A stretch of DNA of 26,308 bases from Sulfurimonas sp. (GCA_027011725.1 JALUZQ010000138.1:1-26308), one strand, 5' to 3'. Positions 1 through 8,332 are shown, counted from the stretch's first letter. The notes: a model not told the origin generated them from the sequence alone. Made by a program: numbers and translations.

Positions 1-301
1 GCATATTTACCTCTTGTACAAAACCGATGAGCACATTGATGAGGATGATGACAGAAATGGCAATGGCATCGATGGTATGTCCACTGTAAGCGGAGAGAAA
101 TACGCCAAATATAAGAATGATAATAAGAGGATTTTTAAACTGCATAAAAAAGAGTGTGACAGCAGAAGCCGCCTCTTTTGCACGGAGGAGGTTTGCACCC
201 TCTTTTTGAAGTCTCTCTTTTGCTCTTTGGCTTGAGAGACCGCTCTCTTTTGTATCTAAAGTTTTAAAAACTTCTTCGGTGGACATTTCATACCATTGCA
301 T
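1..301 (-). CDS. P-type cation-transporting ATPase, N-terminal fragment (cut by window edge)
   Basis: Reading the minus strand leftwards gives about 100 codons with no stop, running off the left edge. The protein begins MQWYEMSTEEVFKTLDT and continues with a segment rich in Lys/Glu (residues ~20-45), which matches the Cation_ATPase_N domain of P2-type ATPases. Two hydrophobic segments follow: LIIILIFGVFLSAYSG and then IDAIAISVIILINVLIGFVQE. The last motif (INVLIGFVQE) is the typical TM2 exit of Ca2+-ATPase-like pumps. The catalytic DKTGT motif and the ATP-binding domain lie outside the window, so the ion cannot be named. Three consecutive ATG codons (ending at 307, 304 and 301) follow a GAGGA ribosome site at 309-313. 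The third gives the best spacing (7 nt) and is used here. The gene is divergent from nhaA, with its own TATAAT box. Confidence 0.82.
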   Translation of the reverse strand, partial: MQWYEMSTEEVFKTLDTKESGLSSQRAKERLQKEGANLLRAKEAASAVTLFFMQFKNPLIIILIFGVFLSAYSGHTIDAIAISVIILINVLIGFVQEVNM

Positions 302-336
302 CATCATATCCTCGCTTACAAGATTCAAACAAAATC

Positions 337-372
337 ATTATAACAAGATTTATTATGGAATTGCGTTATAAT
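337..372. promoter_or_regulatory. Divergent promoter pair, P-type ATPase / nhaA, with inverted repeat
   Basis: Two perfect TATAAT boxes face away from each other in the 105-bp gap. The minus box (337-342) would start the ATPase transcript near 330, and the plus box (367-372) would start nhaA near 379. Each sits in an 8-bp inverted repeat, ATTATAAC at 337-344 and GTTATAAT at 365-372, separated by 20 bp. No clear -35 boxes are visible, which is normal for Campylobacterota sigma-70 promoters. The repeat may only reflect two similar -10 regions, or it may be an operator; the sequence alone cannot decide. nhaA has an AAGGAA ribosome site at 401-406. Confidence 0.6.
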
Positions 373-412
373 AAATTTTACAATTTCTCTATGCAACAAA
401 AAGGAACACTCA

Positions 413-1759
413 ATGAAAATATACGCACCGTGGGAGAAGACTTTTGAAAAGGTAGCCACGCCGCTAGAGCATTTTATTCATGCACAGACGACAACGGGTA
501 TCGTACTTATATTTATGACCATCGTTGCACTCATACTCGCAAACTCCCCTTTGCATGAGATATATGAACAGATATTTCATCTCACCATCTCTTTAAATGT
601 CGGTTCATGGAAGCTCTCGCACACCATCCACCACTGGATAAATGACGGACTTATGGCCATATTTTTCTTTCTCATCGGTTTAGAGATAAAAAGAAATATT
701 TTAGTCGGAGAGCTCTCTAACATCAAAGTTGCCATTCTTCCCATTTTAGCAGCACTTGGGGGAATGATAGTACCAGCACTTATCTACATCGCCATCAACT
801 ACGGGCTCCCTTCACAAAACGGCTGGGGTATTCCCATGGCGACCGACATCGCTTTTGCCATCTCTGCACTTGTGCTTTTAGGCAATCGTGTATCGCCTTC
901 ACTTGTGACCTTTCTTATAGCCCTTGCCATTGTTGATGACCTTGGTGCTGTTGTAGTCATTGCTCTTTTTTACACAGAGCAGATCCACCTGTTGCCGCTT
1001 CTACTTGCAGGAGGATCGTTTCTTGTAATGGTTGCGTTTAACAGGTTTGGTATTCATGCGGTTTTACCCTACTTTCTCGTCGGTATGTTCTTATGGTTCT
1101 TTATGCTCGAATCAGGCGTACACGCAACCATTGCAGGTGTTATAGCAGCGATGGCCATCCCTTCAAAACCAAAAGAGACTCCGGATGACTTTACAAATCA
1201 TATGCGAAATTCTTTGGATGAGTATGACAACTATCCCGTCGCCACAGACTACTCACTGCATGAAAAACAAAAAGCACTGCTTATCAATATGTCTGAGCGC
1301 ATAGACTCCATCCAGTCTCCCTCCGCACGTCTTGAGCAGGCGCTGCATCTGCCTGTGAGTTTGATTGTCATCCCGCTCTTTGCTCTTGCAAACGCAGGTA
1401 TCAGCATTAATTTCACTGAGATTGACGAAGCCATTGTTGAGCCTATTGCCCTTGGTATTATCATCGGGCTTGTTGTTGGAAAAGTGCTTGGCATCGCAGG
1501 AGTTGCTTTTCTCGCTACAAAACTCGGCATAGCAAAACTGCCACAGGGCAGTACAATGAACCAAGTCTTTGGCGTGGCTCTGCTTGGCGGTATCGGTTTT
1601 ACTATGAGTATCTTTGTCGCAGAACTTGCATTTTACGGCAATGCATCAGCCATTTTTCAAGCAAAAATAGGAATCTTGGCAGCCTCACTCTTTGCAGGAG
1701 TTTTAGGCTTTATCTGGTTGCGTTTTATTGCAAAATCTCCTACACAAGAGAGTGTCTGA
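413..1759 (+). CDS. nhaA: Na+/H+ antiporter NhaA
   Basis: This is an inner-membrane electrogenic antiporter that expels Na+ in exchange for protons, for pH and sodium homeostasis. The 448-residue protein is almost all membrane helices. It carries the family's key residues: TDIAFA (T144, D145, equivalent to E. coli TM4 Asp133), the tandem aspartates of LAIVDDLGA (D175-D176, equivalent to Asp163/Asp164), the lysine in LVVGKVLGIAG (equivalent to Lys300), and the closing signature GIGFTMSIFVAELAF. A longer hydrophilic loop around residues 250-310 (PSKPKETPDDF onward) separates the two halves. Loops of this length occur in many non-enteric NhaA proteins. The start is the ATG at 413, preceded by AAGGAA with 6-nt spacing. 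Its 3' end overlaps the convergent epimerase gene by about 100 bp. A second, unrelated antiporter of NhaC type lies 10 kb away. Confidence 0.96.
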   Translation: MKIYAPWEKTFEKVATPLEHFIHAQTTTGIVLIFMTIVALILANSPLHEIYEQIFHLTISLNVGSWKLSHTIHHWINDGLMAIFFFLIGLEIKRNILVGELSNIKVAILPILAALGGMIVPALIYIAINYGLPSQNGWGIPMATDIAFAISALVLLGNRVSPSLVTFLIALAIVDDLGAVVVIALFYTEQIHLLPLLLAGGSFLVMVAFNRFGIHAVLPYFLVGMFLWFFMLESGVHATIAGVIAAMAIPSKPKETPDDFTNHMRNSLDEYDNYPVATDYSLHEKQKALLINMSERIDSIQSPSARLEQALHLPVSLIVIPLFALANAGISINFTEIDEAIVEPIALGIIIGLVVGKVLGIAGVAFLATKLGIAKLPQGSTMNQVFGVALLGGIGFTMSIFVAELAFYGNASAIFQAKIGILAASLFAGVLGFIWLRFIAKSPTQESV

Positions 1760-2697
1760 GCATAAAGCAGCGGTGAGTCCAAATCGACATACTTTATGAC
1801 ATCTCTGTAGGCAAAGGCAAGTTTGTATGCTGCTTCTATGGAGATAGGCCCCTCAAGCATAGAGCCAAGCATACAGGGAATTTTCTTTGCTCTTGCATAC
1901 TCCAAGATCTCTATGGCCTTACTCACCCCTCCACACTTCATAAGCTTGATATTTATCATATCCGCTGCGTTTAGGGTGTAGATATTTTTCACATCTTCAA
2001 GGCTAAACGCAGCCTCATCTGCCAAAATAGCAATGGATGAAGCCTCTGTAATGCGTTTGAGTCCCTCTAAATCATCTGCTTTTACAGGCTGTTCTATCAA
2101 CTCGATTTGCACTCCATCGACTGCGTTTAGATACCTCAATGCTCCCTCTACACTCCACGCCTGATTAGCATCTATGAGCAGCACCGCCGCTGGGAACTCA
2201 TTTGCTAAACGCAGCGTCACCTCTATGGCGTGTTCTATGTCACTTCCAAGCTTCACTTTTAAGATGTCATAGCCCTCAGAGAGCGCTTTTTTGGCATCTG
2301 CCATCATGACATCTACACTATTTAAACTTATGGTCACATCTGTCTTTATCGCCCTTGCATCTTCATTATCAAGCCTGTTTCCTTGAAAGAAGAGCGCCAT
2401 ATCGAGCGCTGCTTTTGCTGAAGAGCCTATATTTGTCTGATGCAACTTTCGCATAGCATCTACTGCCTTTAGCCCAAGTAACTCTACTTTTACAGACTCA
2501 ATGGAGTACATGATATCTTCTAGGTCTTCACCCGTTATCGCCTTGGTCGCGGGTGCTTCTCCTTGAGCGATACTCCCATCATCAAAGCCGATGCTCACAC
2601 GAACGAACTCTACATTTTCAACACGCCGCAAAGCGGTGGCAAAGGGCGTTTTCAAAGGAATGTACTTTTTTTCATATCTTATATTTTCTATTTTCAT
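1657..2697 (-). CDS. Dipeptide epimerase (enolase superfamily, L-Ala-D/L-Glu epimerase type)
   Basis: This member of the muconate-lactonizing/enolase superfamily probably epimerises L-Ala-Glu-type dipeptides released from murein. The N-terminal capping domain begins MKIENIRYEKKYIPLKTPF. The barrel shows the KxK catalytic pair (ILKVKLG), metal ligands Asp (LLIDANQAW), Glu (ELIEQP) and Asp (ILADEAAF), and the second general-acid/base Lys (INIKLMKCGG). A D-L-D motif (YVDLDSPLL) is characteristic of dipeptide epimerases, so MenC (o-succinylbenzoate synthase) is less likely. The ATG at 2697 is chosen because family members begin at this point. An in-frame ATG at 2730 is possible. Frame-open sequence further upstream lies beyond a TATGAT -10-like box at 2761-2766. 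The last ~33 residues, after the D-L-D motif, are encoded antisense to nhaA codons, so the native C-terminus may have been replaced. Confidence 0.85.
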   Translation of the reverse strand: MKIENIRYEKKYIPLKTPFATALRRVENVEFVRVSIGFDDGSIAQGEAPATKAITGEDLEDIMYSIESVKVELLGLKAVDAMRKLHQTNIGSSAKAALDMALFFQGNRLDNEDARAIKTDVTISLNSVDVMMADAKKALSEGYDILKVKLGSDIEHAIEVTLRLANEFPAAVLLIDANQAWSVEGALRYLNAVDGVQIELIEQPVKADDLEGLKRITEASSIAILADEAAFSLEDVKNIYTLNAADMINIKLMKCGGVSKAIEILEYARAKKIPCMLGSMLEGPISIEAAYKLAFAYRDVIKYVDLDSPLLYAQTLSCVGDFAIKRNQIKPKTPAKSEAAKIPIFA

Positions 2698-2842
2698 AAC
2701 TGATACTTTAACATAAGTTTCAAAGATCATCTTCACTTTAAGCATTGACTTACTATTTTTATCATAATATAACAAACACAAACTCTGTGTAAGTAGAATC
2801 CCTTGCATAATCAAATGAGATGAAACAGGAAAATCACTTTCA

Positions 2843-3799
2843 ATGGAAACTAAAAAACTTTTAGAATCACTCCAAAAGACTGTTAATACTCAAAATGCCA
2901 TTCTCTGTGCAATGCCGGACTTAGTCTTCGAGCTAAGCTTAGAGGGAGAGTACCTCAATGTATGGGCACAAAACGATAAAGAACTCGCAGCGAACAAGGC
3001 ACATCTTTTAGGAAACAATTTAGTCGATGTCCTTCCAAAAGAGGCTGCAGATGAGATTTTTTTAGCAATTGAAAAGGCTTCCCAAAACAAGACCTCTTTT
3101 GGACATCAGATTCACATTCAAACACCCGAGGGGCTTTTATGGTTTGAACACTCTGCAAGCCTTAAAGAGAGTGAAGGTGAAGAGCCTACTGTCATTATGA
3201 TTTCTCGTAATATAACACAGAGAAAAGAGCTTGAAGAGAAGCTCTTACAACTCTCACAATACGATCCGCTCACAAACCTCTATAACAGACGTACATTAGA
3301 GGAGTTTTTAGCAAAAGATATCTACAGAGCCTCTCACTATAACACACCCTTTTCTCTTTGTCTCATTGATGTGGATTTCTTTAAAAGAATTAACGATACA
3401 CACGGTCATTCCGTAGGAGATGAAGTACTCAAAAAATTCTCACGCCTCCTGCAGGGTTCTTTACGAAAATACGATTATGTTGGTCGATATGGAGGCGAAG
3501 AGTTCATTTTAGCGCTTCCCCAAACAACACTCGCAGAGGCAAAAGAGTTTGCTGAAAATCTATGTGATGAAATTAGAGACTTACATTTTCAAGGGAAACA
3601 TCATGCTGAGTTTCGCATAACGGCAAGTATTGGAGTAGCAGAGTTCGACCAACACAGCAATACTCTTGAGAAATTGGTACAGACTGCTGATTCGGCTATG
3701 TATTTGGCAAAGAGCTCCGGACGTAACTGTGTAAAAGTAAGACGCAGTCAAAATATGGAGGCATATTTCCAATCACTCGGTTGCCAAATCGCCCAATAA
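2843..3799 (+). CDS. PAS-GGDEF diguanylate cyclase
   Basis: This is a soluble cytoplasmic protein of 318 residues that should make cyclic di-GMP from two GTP. Residues ~10-125 form a PAS sensor domain ending in the typical VIMISRNITQRKELEEKL helix. The linker leads into a GGDEF domain that begins YDPLTNLYNRRTL. The active-site motif is GGEEF at residues 217-221. The inhibitory product-binding RxxD site (RKYD) precedes it at the usual distance, so both catalysis and feedback inhibition look intact. No membrane segment or signal peptide is present, so the signal is probably internal. A possible -10 (CATAAT at 2806-2811) and AGGA at 2827-2830 precede the ATG. The next gene is a clear paralogue, sharing the NVWAQN…HQI.IQTPE PAS core. 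Confidence 0.94.
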   Translation: METKKLLESLQKTVNTQNAILCAMPDLVFELSLEGEYLNVWAQNDKELAANKAHLLGNNLVDVLPKEAADEIFLAIEKASQNKTSFGHQIHIQTPEGLLWFEHSASLKESEGEEPTVIMISRNITQRKELEEKLLQLSQYDPLTNLYNRRTLEEFLAKDIYRASHYNTPFSLCLIDVDFFKRINDTHGHSVGDEVLKKFSRLLQGSLRKYDYVGRYGGEEFILALPQTTLAEAKEFAENLCDEIRDLHFQGKHHAEFRITASIGVAEFDQHSNTLEKLVQTADSAMYLAKSSGRNCVKVRRSQNMEAYFQSLGCQIAQ

Positions 3800-3867
3800 T
3801 ATTCTCTAAGCTTTATTATATATAGTTTATCTTATGATTGTGAGGTAGAGACAAAAGAGGTGTCGCC

Positions 3868-5139
3868 ATGCTGAGTACTATTGACTATAAAACTTTCTTT
3901 GAGAGCACAAATATCGGTATTGCTGCCATTGAAGCAGATGCCGTTATATCTATGGCAAATGCCCAGCTGCTTACGCTCCTCCAACTTGATGAAGATGAGT
4001 TCGTAGGCACGATCTTTTTAGATTGGATCTATGATGATGAAGACAAGAACACCCTCAAAGAGAACCACATCAAACGTCTCCACGGTTCTAAAGATATACC
4101 ACAAAACTACGATATCAGACTCAGAACAAAAAATGGCTATGTATCTGTTTTGATAAATGTCACTTTCTTTAAAGAGGCGGGTAGAACGCTCGTTTCAGTT
4201 TTAGAGACTACCCAGCTCCAACAAACACGACAAAAGCTACGAGAGACCATTCATGCTCAAGAGGCCATCTTTGCAGCCATTCCAGACCTGATGTTTGAGC
4301 TCTCAAAAGAGGGGAACTATCTCAACGTGTGGGCACAAAACCCTGAAGAGCTTGCAGCAAGCAAGCAGCAGCTCTTAGGAAACAGCGTTTTAGAGATACT
4401 CCCTTTGGCTGCTGCAAAAGAGGTCATACAGGCTATTGTAGAGTGCTATAAAAATGGACGCTCATCCGGACATCAAATAGAGATACAAACACCCGAGGCA
4501 AAACTTTGGTTTGAACTCTCTGCAAGTTTAAAGTACAATAATGACGCTCCGCCAACTGTTATTATGCTCTCAAGAAACATCACAAAAACAAAAGAGTTGG
4601 AGTTTAAACTGCGTCATCTCTCCCGCCATGACTCCCTGACAAATCTTTATAACAGACGGACGCTGCAAGAACTGCTCCAGCGAGATACACAGCGGGCAAT
4701 GCGCTACAAAACACCACTCTCAGTCTGTATGCTTGATATCGACCATTTTAAAAATATCAACGATACCTATGGACATTTTATGGGCGACAGAGTATTGCAA
4801 GCTCTTGCCGCGCTTTTGAAAAAAAGTTTACGTGAAATAGACTACTGTGGAAGATATGGAGGCGAGGAGTTTGTCATCGTCTTGCCTGACACAAATCTAA
4901 TGCACGCAAAAGAGTTTGCACAACGCCTCTTAAAAAAGATCACAACAATGAAATTTCAAAGTGATACAAATACTATTTTTCATATCAGTGCCAGTATTGG
5001 TATCAGCACATTTCAGACTCATTTTACAAGCTGTGAGGCTCTTATCAAATCAGCCGACAATGCAATGTACCAAGCAAAACTTTCCGGACGTAACTGTGTG
5101 AGAGAAAGCACTACGCAAAACTCAGACCAAACGCAGTAG
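3868..5139 (+). CDS. PAS-PAS-GGDEF diguanylate cyclase
   Basis: This 423-residue soluble protein has two PAS domains (residues ~5-115 and ~125-245) and a C-terminal GGDEF domain. The active-site motif is GGEEF at residues 331-335, with an inhibitory RxxD (REID) just before it, so it should be an active, feedback-controlled c-di-GMP synthase. The second PAS and the GGDEF domain align almost position by position with the preceding gene (YLNVWAQN, LLGN, SGHQIEIQTPE, TVIM.SRNIT, LTNLYNRRTL). The first PAS (FFESTNIGIAAIEADAVIS) is an extra module. AGAGGTG at 3856-3862 lies upstream of the ATG. The 68-bp gap to the previous gene has a TATATA-like stretch that could be a promoter. The stop codon overlaps the 3' end of the convergent DUF819 gene by 18 bp. 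Confidence 0.94.
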   Translation: MLSTIDYKTFFESTNIGIAAIEADAVISMANAQLLTLLQLDEDEFVGTIFLDWIYDDEDKNTLKENHIKRLHGSKDIPQNYDIRLRTKNGYVSVLINVTFFKEAGRTLVSVLETTQLQQTRQKLRETIHAQEAIFAAIPDLMFELSKEGNYLNVWAQNPEELAASKQQLLGNSVLEILPLAAAKEVIQAIVECYKNGRSSGHQIEIQTPEAKLWFELSASLKYNNDAPPTVIMLSRNITKTKELEFKLRHLSRHDSLTNLYNRRTLQELLQRDTQRAMRYKTPLSVCMLDIDHFKNINDTYGHFMGDRVLQALAALLKKSLREIDYCGRYGGEEFVIVLPDTNLMHAKEFAQRLLKKITTMKFQSDTNTIFHISASIGISTFQTHFTSCEALIKSADNAMYQAKLSGRNCVRESTTQNSDQTQ

Positions 5140-6249
5140 AACATAACCCACGAACAAACCTCCAAACGTCCCTATAATGTAGCCCATAATCGCCATAAGT
5201 ACGCCTACGCTCACGAGTGATTTGTTATAGGTTGCGGCCAGTATAGGGGCTGAAGCAACTCCACCGATGTTAGCAAGTGAAGCAACACTGATGCTAAAGA
5301 GATCAAGCCTAAAGAGTTTTGCTCCTGCTATCATAATAAGTGCATGAATCAGTAAAATAACCAAGCCGGCAAAGACATACATACCCAAACCAGAAAAGTT
5401 CTCTATGACTGCGTTTGAACCTATGAGGGCGATGAGAGTGTAAAGCATCGTCGTGGAGACCTCACTTGAGCCATTTACAAAACGCAGCTTTGTAAATGAG
5501 CCCGCTATGCCTAAAAGTGTTGCAAAAATTATCATCGACGTCGTTGCGTTTAGAATGACAAACTTCGTTGCCAAGATCTGTGAAAAAAGTGAAACTCCCA
5601 AAGCAAGAGCAATGAGCAGCCAGTACTTCTTTGCTCCCATCGAACAGGCACACCCTATTGCACCCAAATAGGCCAGAGTCTCCTCACTCTGTGTGAACTT
5701 GTTAAAGAACTTTGCAAAGGGAACTAAAAAAAGCAGCAGCATTACCCAGAGTGTGTAGTCCACACTATCGACCACAAGTGCGTAGGCAAAGGCATCTTCA
5801 GGTACACCTAAAGCAGAACCGACTGCGACCATATTTGCCGTGCCACCCATCCAACTCCCTGCAAGCGCACCAAACGCAGCGGCTATGTTTGCATCGAAAT
5901 GGAATATAAACGCAGTGAGTATAAACGCAGCGGCGATGGAAAAGACCGCTAAAAGGTAAGCGATAATCAAAGATTTGCCAAGTTTTACAAAGTGGCGTAA
6001 ATCGACCTGCAGCAGCATTAAAAAAAGCATAGCAGGCAGCAGGTTTGTCTTTGTGAGTTTATAAATATGATGGATCTGTGCATTTTGTTCAAAAACACCA
6101 AAAGAGGCAAGCAGCATAGCAAGAGCATAAATAAGCACAACAGCAGGCACATACTTTAAAATCTTATAGTTTGTCTTGAGATCCAAAAAGGCAAAAAAGG
6201 CTACAATGATTGCAATAGTTGCCAAGTAAGCAAGTGGTGTTATTATCAA
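5122..6249 (-). CDS. DUF819 family integral membrane protein (YjcL-like)
   Basis: This 375-residue polytopic membrane protein has about ten helices. It carries the DUF819 hallmarks: a glycine-rich helix break GALAGSWMGGTANMVAVG (about residue 130-145), then YALVVDSVDYTLWVMLLLFLVP, and near the C-terminus a second broken-helix region ASLANIGGVASAPILAATYN. The pseudo-symmetric glycine-rich segments are like those of cation/proton antiporter and anion transporter folds, so a transport role is plausible, but no substrate is known. The start is a TTG at 6249, with a weak GAGAG upstream. It is divergent from the DUF4139 gene across 53 bp. The gene is unusually rich in the octamer AAACGCAG (six copies). 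Confidence 0.85.
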   Translation of the reverse strand: MIITPLAYLATIAIIVAFFAFLDLKTNYKILKYVPAVVLIYALAMLLASFGVFEQNAQIHHIYKLTKTNLLPAMLFLMLLQVDLRHFVKLGKSLIIAYLLAVFSIAAAFILTAFIFHFDANIAAAFGALAGSWMGGTANMVAVGSALGVPEDAFAYALVVDSVDYTLWVMLLLFLVPFAKFFNKFTQSEETLAYLGAIGCACSMGAKKYWLLIALALGVSLFSQILATKFVILNATTSMIIFATLLGIAGSFTKLRFVNGSSEVSTTMLYTLIALIGSNAVIENFSGLGMYVFAGLVILLIHALIMIAGAKLFRLDLFSISVASLANIGGVASAPILAATYNKSLVSVGVLMAIMGYIIGTFGGLFVGYVLLRLV

Positions 6250-6277
6250 AATTAACTCTCTATTTTTTTTATAAGTG

Positions 6278-6301
6278 TATCATAGTTTTACAGGAGTTTC
6301 A
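6278..6301 (+). promoter_or_regulatory. Putative -10 box and ribosome site of the DUF4139 gene
   Basis: A TATCAT -10-like hexamer (6278-6283) follows a long T-tract. An AGGAG ribosome site (6292-6296) has good spacing to the ATG at 6303. The strong ribosome site is the reason for preferring 6303 over an in-frame ATG at 6219, which lies inside the divergent neighbour. If the -10 is right, the leader is very short. Confidence 0.45.
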
Positions 6302-6302
6302 T

Positions 6303-7592
6303 ATGAAAAAAATAGCATTATCTTTAGGTCTCGGACTCAGTTCACTTTTTGGCTCATCACTTGTCGTTTATAACTCAAATATCGCTCTTGTGCATGAAGA
6401 GCGCTCACTGCGTTTAGACAAAAGTGAAAACAGCATCATCTACGAAGATGTCGCACCCTCCATCATAACCGAGTCCATCAACCTCAAACTGCCAAAAGGA
6501 GTAAAGCTCTACTCACAACAGTACCGCTATGACAAACTTACACTTGCAAAACTTTTACACTACAATATAGGCAAAAAAGTCAAAGTAGGCGAAAAAACTT
6601 TTACTCTGCTCTCTGCAAACAACAAGGAAGCAATTCTTAAAAACAAAGAGGGAAATATCGTAACAAAAGAGAGTAAATCGATCATCTTCGATACGATTCC
6701 TGCACGTCTTTTGAGTAAACCATCTCTGATTTGGAATGTGAAAACAGACAAGAACATCAATGCAAAGCTAGAACTTGACTACCTCATAAAAAACATCAAA
6801 TGGAGTGCGAACTACGTACTTGACATTGAAAAAAACCGTGCAGATCTTCGTGGGTTTATCACACTGACAAACAACTCAGGAAAAAGCTTTCAAGATACCA
6901 CGCTCTACACTTTAGCAGGGACTATTAACCGAGTACGAGAGCACAGACCTCGTGTGATGTACTCAAAAATGATGGCTCAAGATGCAGCAAGGGTGCAAGA
7001 GAGTTCCCATGAGGGTTACCATATTTACAAAATACCTTTTAAAGTTACTTTGGCAGACAAAGAGAAGACACAAATAAATTTTCTAAGCCTCCAAAATATA
7101 AAAGTACAAAGAGAGTATGAGGCACACATGAGCAACCCGCTCTTTTTTCACGGTGAAAACCTCATAAATGTAAACCAATACATCACGCTTCAAAAGCTCA
7201 GCACTCCTCTACCAAGCGGTACTGTGCGTATCTATTCAAAACTGCATAACACCTCTATACTTTTGGGAGAAAGCCACATCAAGCATACACCAAAGAATGA
7301 GGCAATAAAACTTAAAACAGGGACGAATTTTGACCTGAAAGTAAAACAGAGCATACTCAAACGCAACGACTCAAAGAACTACTACAGCGCAGATATACGT
7401 TACACACTCGCCAACCACTCAGATGAAGAAAAAAGAGTCACACTCCTTATTCCTTTTAACAAAAACAGAGGTTCGCACATAGAATCAATCCAAAAATATA
7501 CGTACACTAAGGGAAATTTGGCTACATTTAGCATTAAAATCAAAGCGAACACAACAACACACTTTGACGTACATTTTGAGAGTAAAAAATAA
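6303..7592 (+). CDS. Secreted DUF4139 domain protein
   Basis: The protein has 429 residues. A signal peptide (MKKIALSLGLGLSSLFGSS) is followed by the beta-rich segment VVYNSNIALVHEERSLRL typical of DUF4139 proteins. The conserved core DYLIKNIKWSANYVLDI and LRGFITLTNNSGKSFQDT then leads to YTLAGTINRV. No catalytic motif is recognisable and the biochemical role of the family is not established. It is exported, and with no lipobox cysteine it should be periplasmic or surface-associated. The ATG at 6303 has an AGGAG site. The stop codon TAA shares its last base with the ATG of the downstream exonuclease (TAATG), so the two are probably co-translated. Confidence 0.85.
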   Translation: MKKIALSLGLGLSSLFGSSLVVYNSNIALVHEERSLRLDKSENSIIYEDVAPSIITESINLKLPKGVKLYSQQYRYDKLTLAKLLHYNIGKKVKVGEKTFTLLSANNKEAILKNKEGNIVTKESKSIIFDTIPARLLSKPSLIWNVKTDKNINAKLELDYLIKNIKWSANYVLDIEKNRADLRGFITLTNNSGKSFQDTTLYTLAGTINRVREHRPRVMYSKMMAQDAARVQESSHEGYHIYKIPFKVTLADKEKTQINFLSLQNIKVQREYEAHMSNPLFFHGENLINVNQYITLQKLSTPLPSGTVRIYSKLHNTSILLGESHIKHTPKNEAIKLKTGTNFDLKVKQSILKRNDSKNYYSADIRYTLANHSDEEKRVTLLIPFNKNRGSHIESIQKYTYTKGNLATFSIKIKANTTTHFDVHFESKK

Positions 7593-8332
7593 TGGCAAAA
7601 TATATAATACTAGATACAGAAACAACCGGAACGGATGAGCAAGACAGAGTGATACAACTCGGGTACATGGTGCTTGGCGCAAAAGAGATAGAAGTGCATA
7701 ACGAATTTTGCAGTGCAGATATTCCCATCAAGTTTGGTGCGATGGAAGTACACGGCATCACACCCGATATGCTTGAGGGAAAACCTGAGTGCACCCAAAC
7801 ACAGGCATATCAAAGACTTTTAGAGCTCAATACCCCGCAAAACTACCTCATCATCCATAATGCCCCTTTTGACATCAAGATGCTTGAAAAAGAGGGATTT
7901 GAGACGAAGATGAAGGTCATCGACACACTCCGTGTGGCAAAACATGTTATGCCAGAAGAAGAGGCACACCGTCTGCAGTACTTTCGTTACAAAATGGAGC
8001 TTTACAAAGAGGAGCAAAAAGAGGCAGACGCTCTTGGCATAGAGGTCAAGGCACACGATGCCATAGGAGATGTTTTAGTGCTCAAACTCTTTTTAAGCCG
8101 ACTCAAAAAAATTGTGCAGGAGCAATTTCCAAACGAGAACCCCGTAGAGAAGATGGTCGACCTGACAAACACACCTATTTTGGTCACTGCGTTTAGATTT
8201 GGTAAACATAAAGGAAAAAGTCTCGAAGAGGTCGCACGTGAAGATGCAGGCTATTTGCGTTGGATGCTTAAAAGCATGGACAACCTCGATGACGACCTGC
8301 GCTACTCCATCAACTACTACTTAGAGGCGTAA
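7592..8332 (+). CDS. DnaQ/ExoX-like DEDDh 3'-5' exonuclease
   Basis: This cytoplasmic 3'-5' exonuclease of the DnaQ superfamily has 246 residues. All four acidic residues and the histidine are visible: D8 and E10 in ILDTETTGTD, the Exo II Asp in IIHNAPFDIKML, and HDAIGD (His plus Asp) for Exo III. The C-terminal segment FRFGKHKGKSLEEVA…AGYLRWMLK is the small domain that follows the nuclease domain in exodeoxyribonuclease X-like proteins, so a repair or processing role is more likely than a polymerase III proofreading subunit. The start overlaps the stop of the DUF4139 gene by one base. The stop codon sits in a short hairpin (8323-8340) facing the convergent FecR-domain gene. Confidence 0.9.
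   Translation: MAKYIILDTETTGTDEQDRVIQLGYMVLGAKEIEVHNEFCSADIPIKFGAMEVHGITPDMLEGKPECTQTQAYQRLLELNTPQNYLIIHNAPFDIKMLEKEGFETKMKVIDTLRVAKHVMPEEEAHRLQYFRYKMELYKEEQKEADALGIEVKAHDAIGDVLVLKLFLSRLKKIVQEQFPNENPVEKMVDLTNTPILVTAFRFGKHKGKSLEEVAREDAGYLRWMLKSMDNLDDDLRYSINYYLEA

Noticed and set aside
14..235. Plus-strand frame starting MYKTDEHIDEDDD
   Set aside because: Antisense to a convincing P-type ATPase N-terminus on the minus strand.
1965..2214. Four AAACGCAG sites in 250 bp considered as a CRISPR or tandem array
   Set aside because: Spacing is irregular, orientation alternates and the intervening sequence is conserved epimerase coding sequence.
2698..2814. Longer epimerase starting at 2814
   Set aside because: The extra 39 residues match nothing in the family and would start upstream of the likely promoter.
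6219..6302. N-terminal extension of the DUF4139 protein from an ATG at 6219
   Set aside because: It would hide the signal peptide behind 28 residues and overlap the divergent DUF819 start; the ATG at 6303 has AGGAG.
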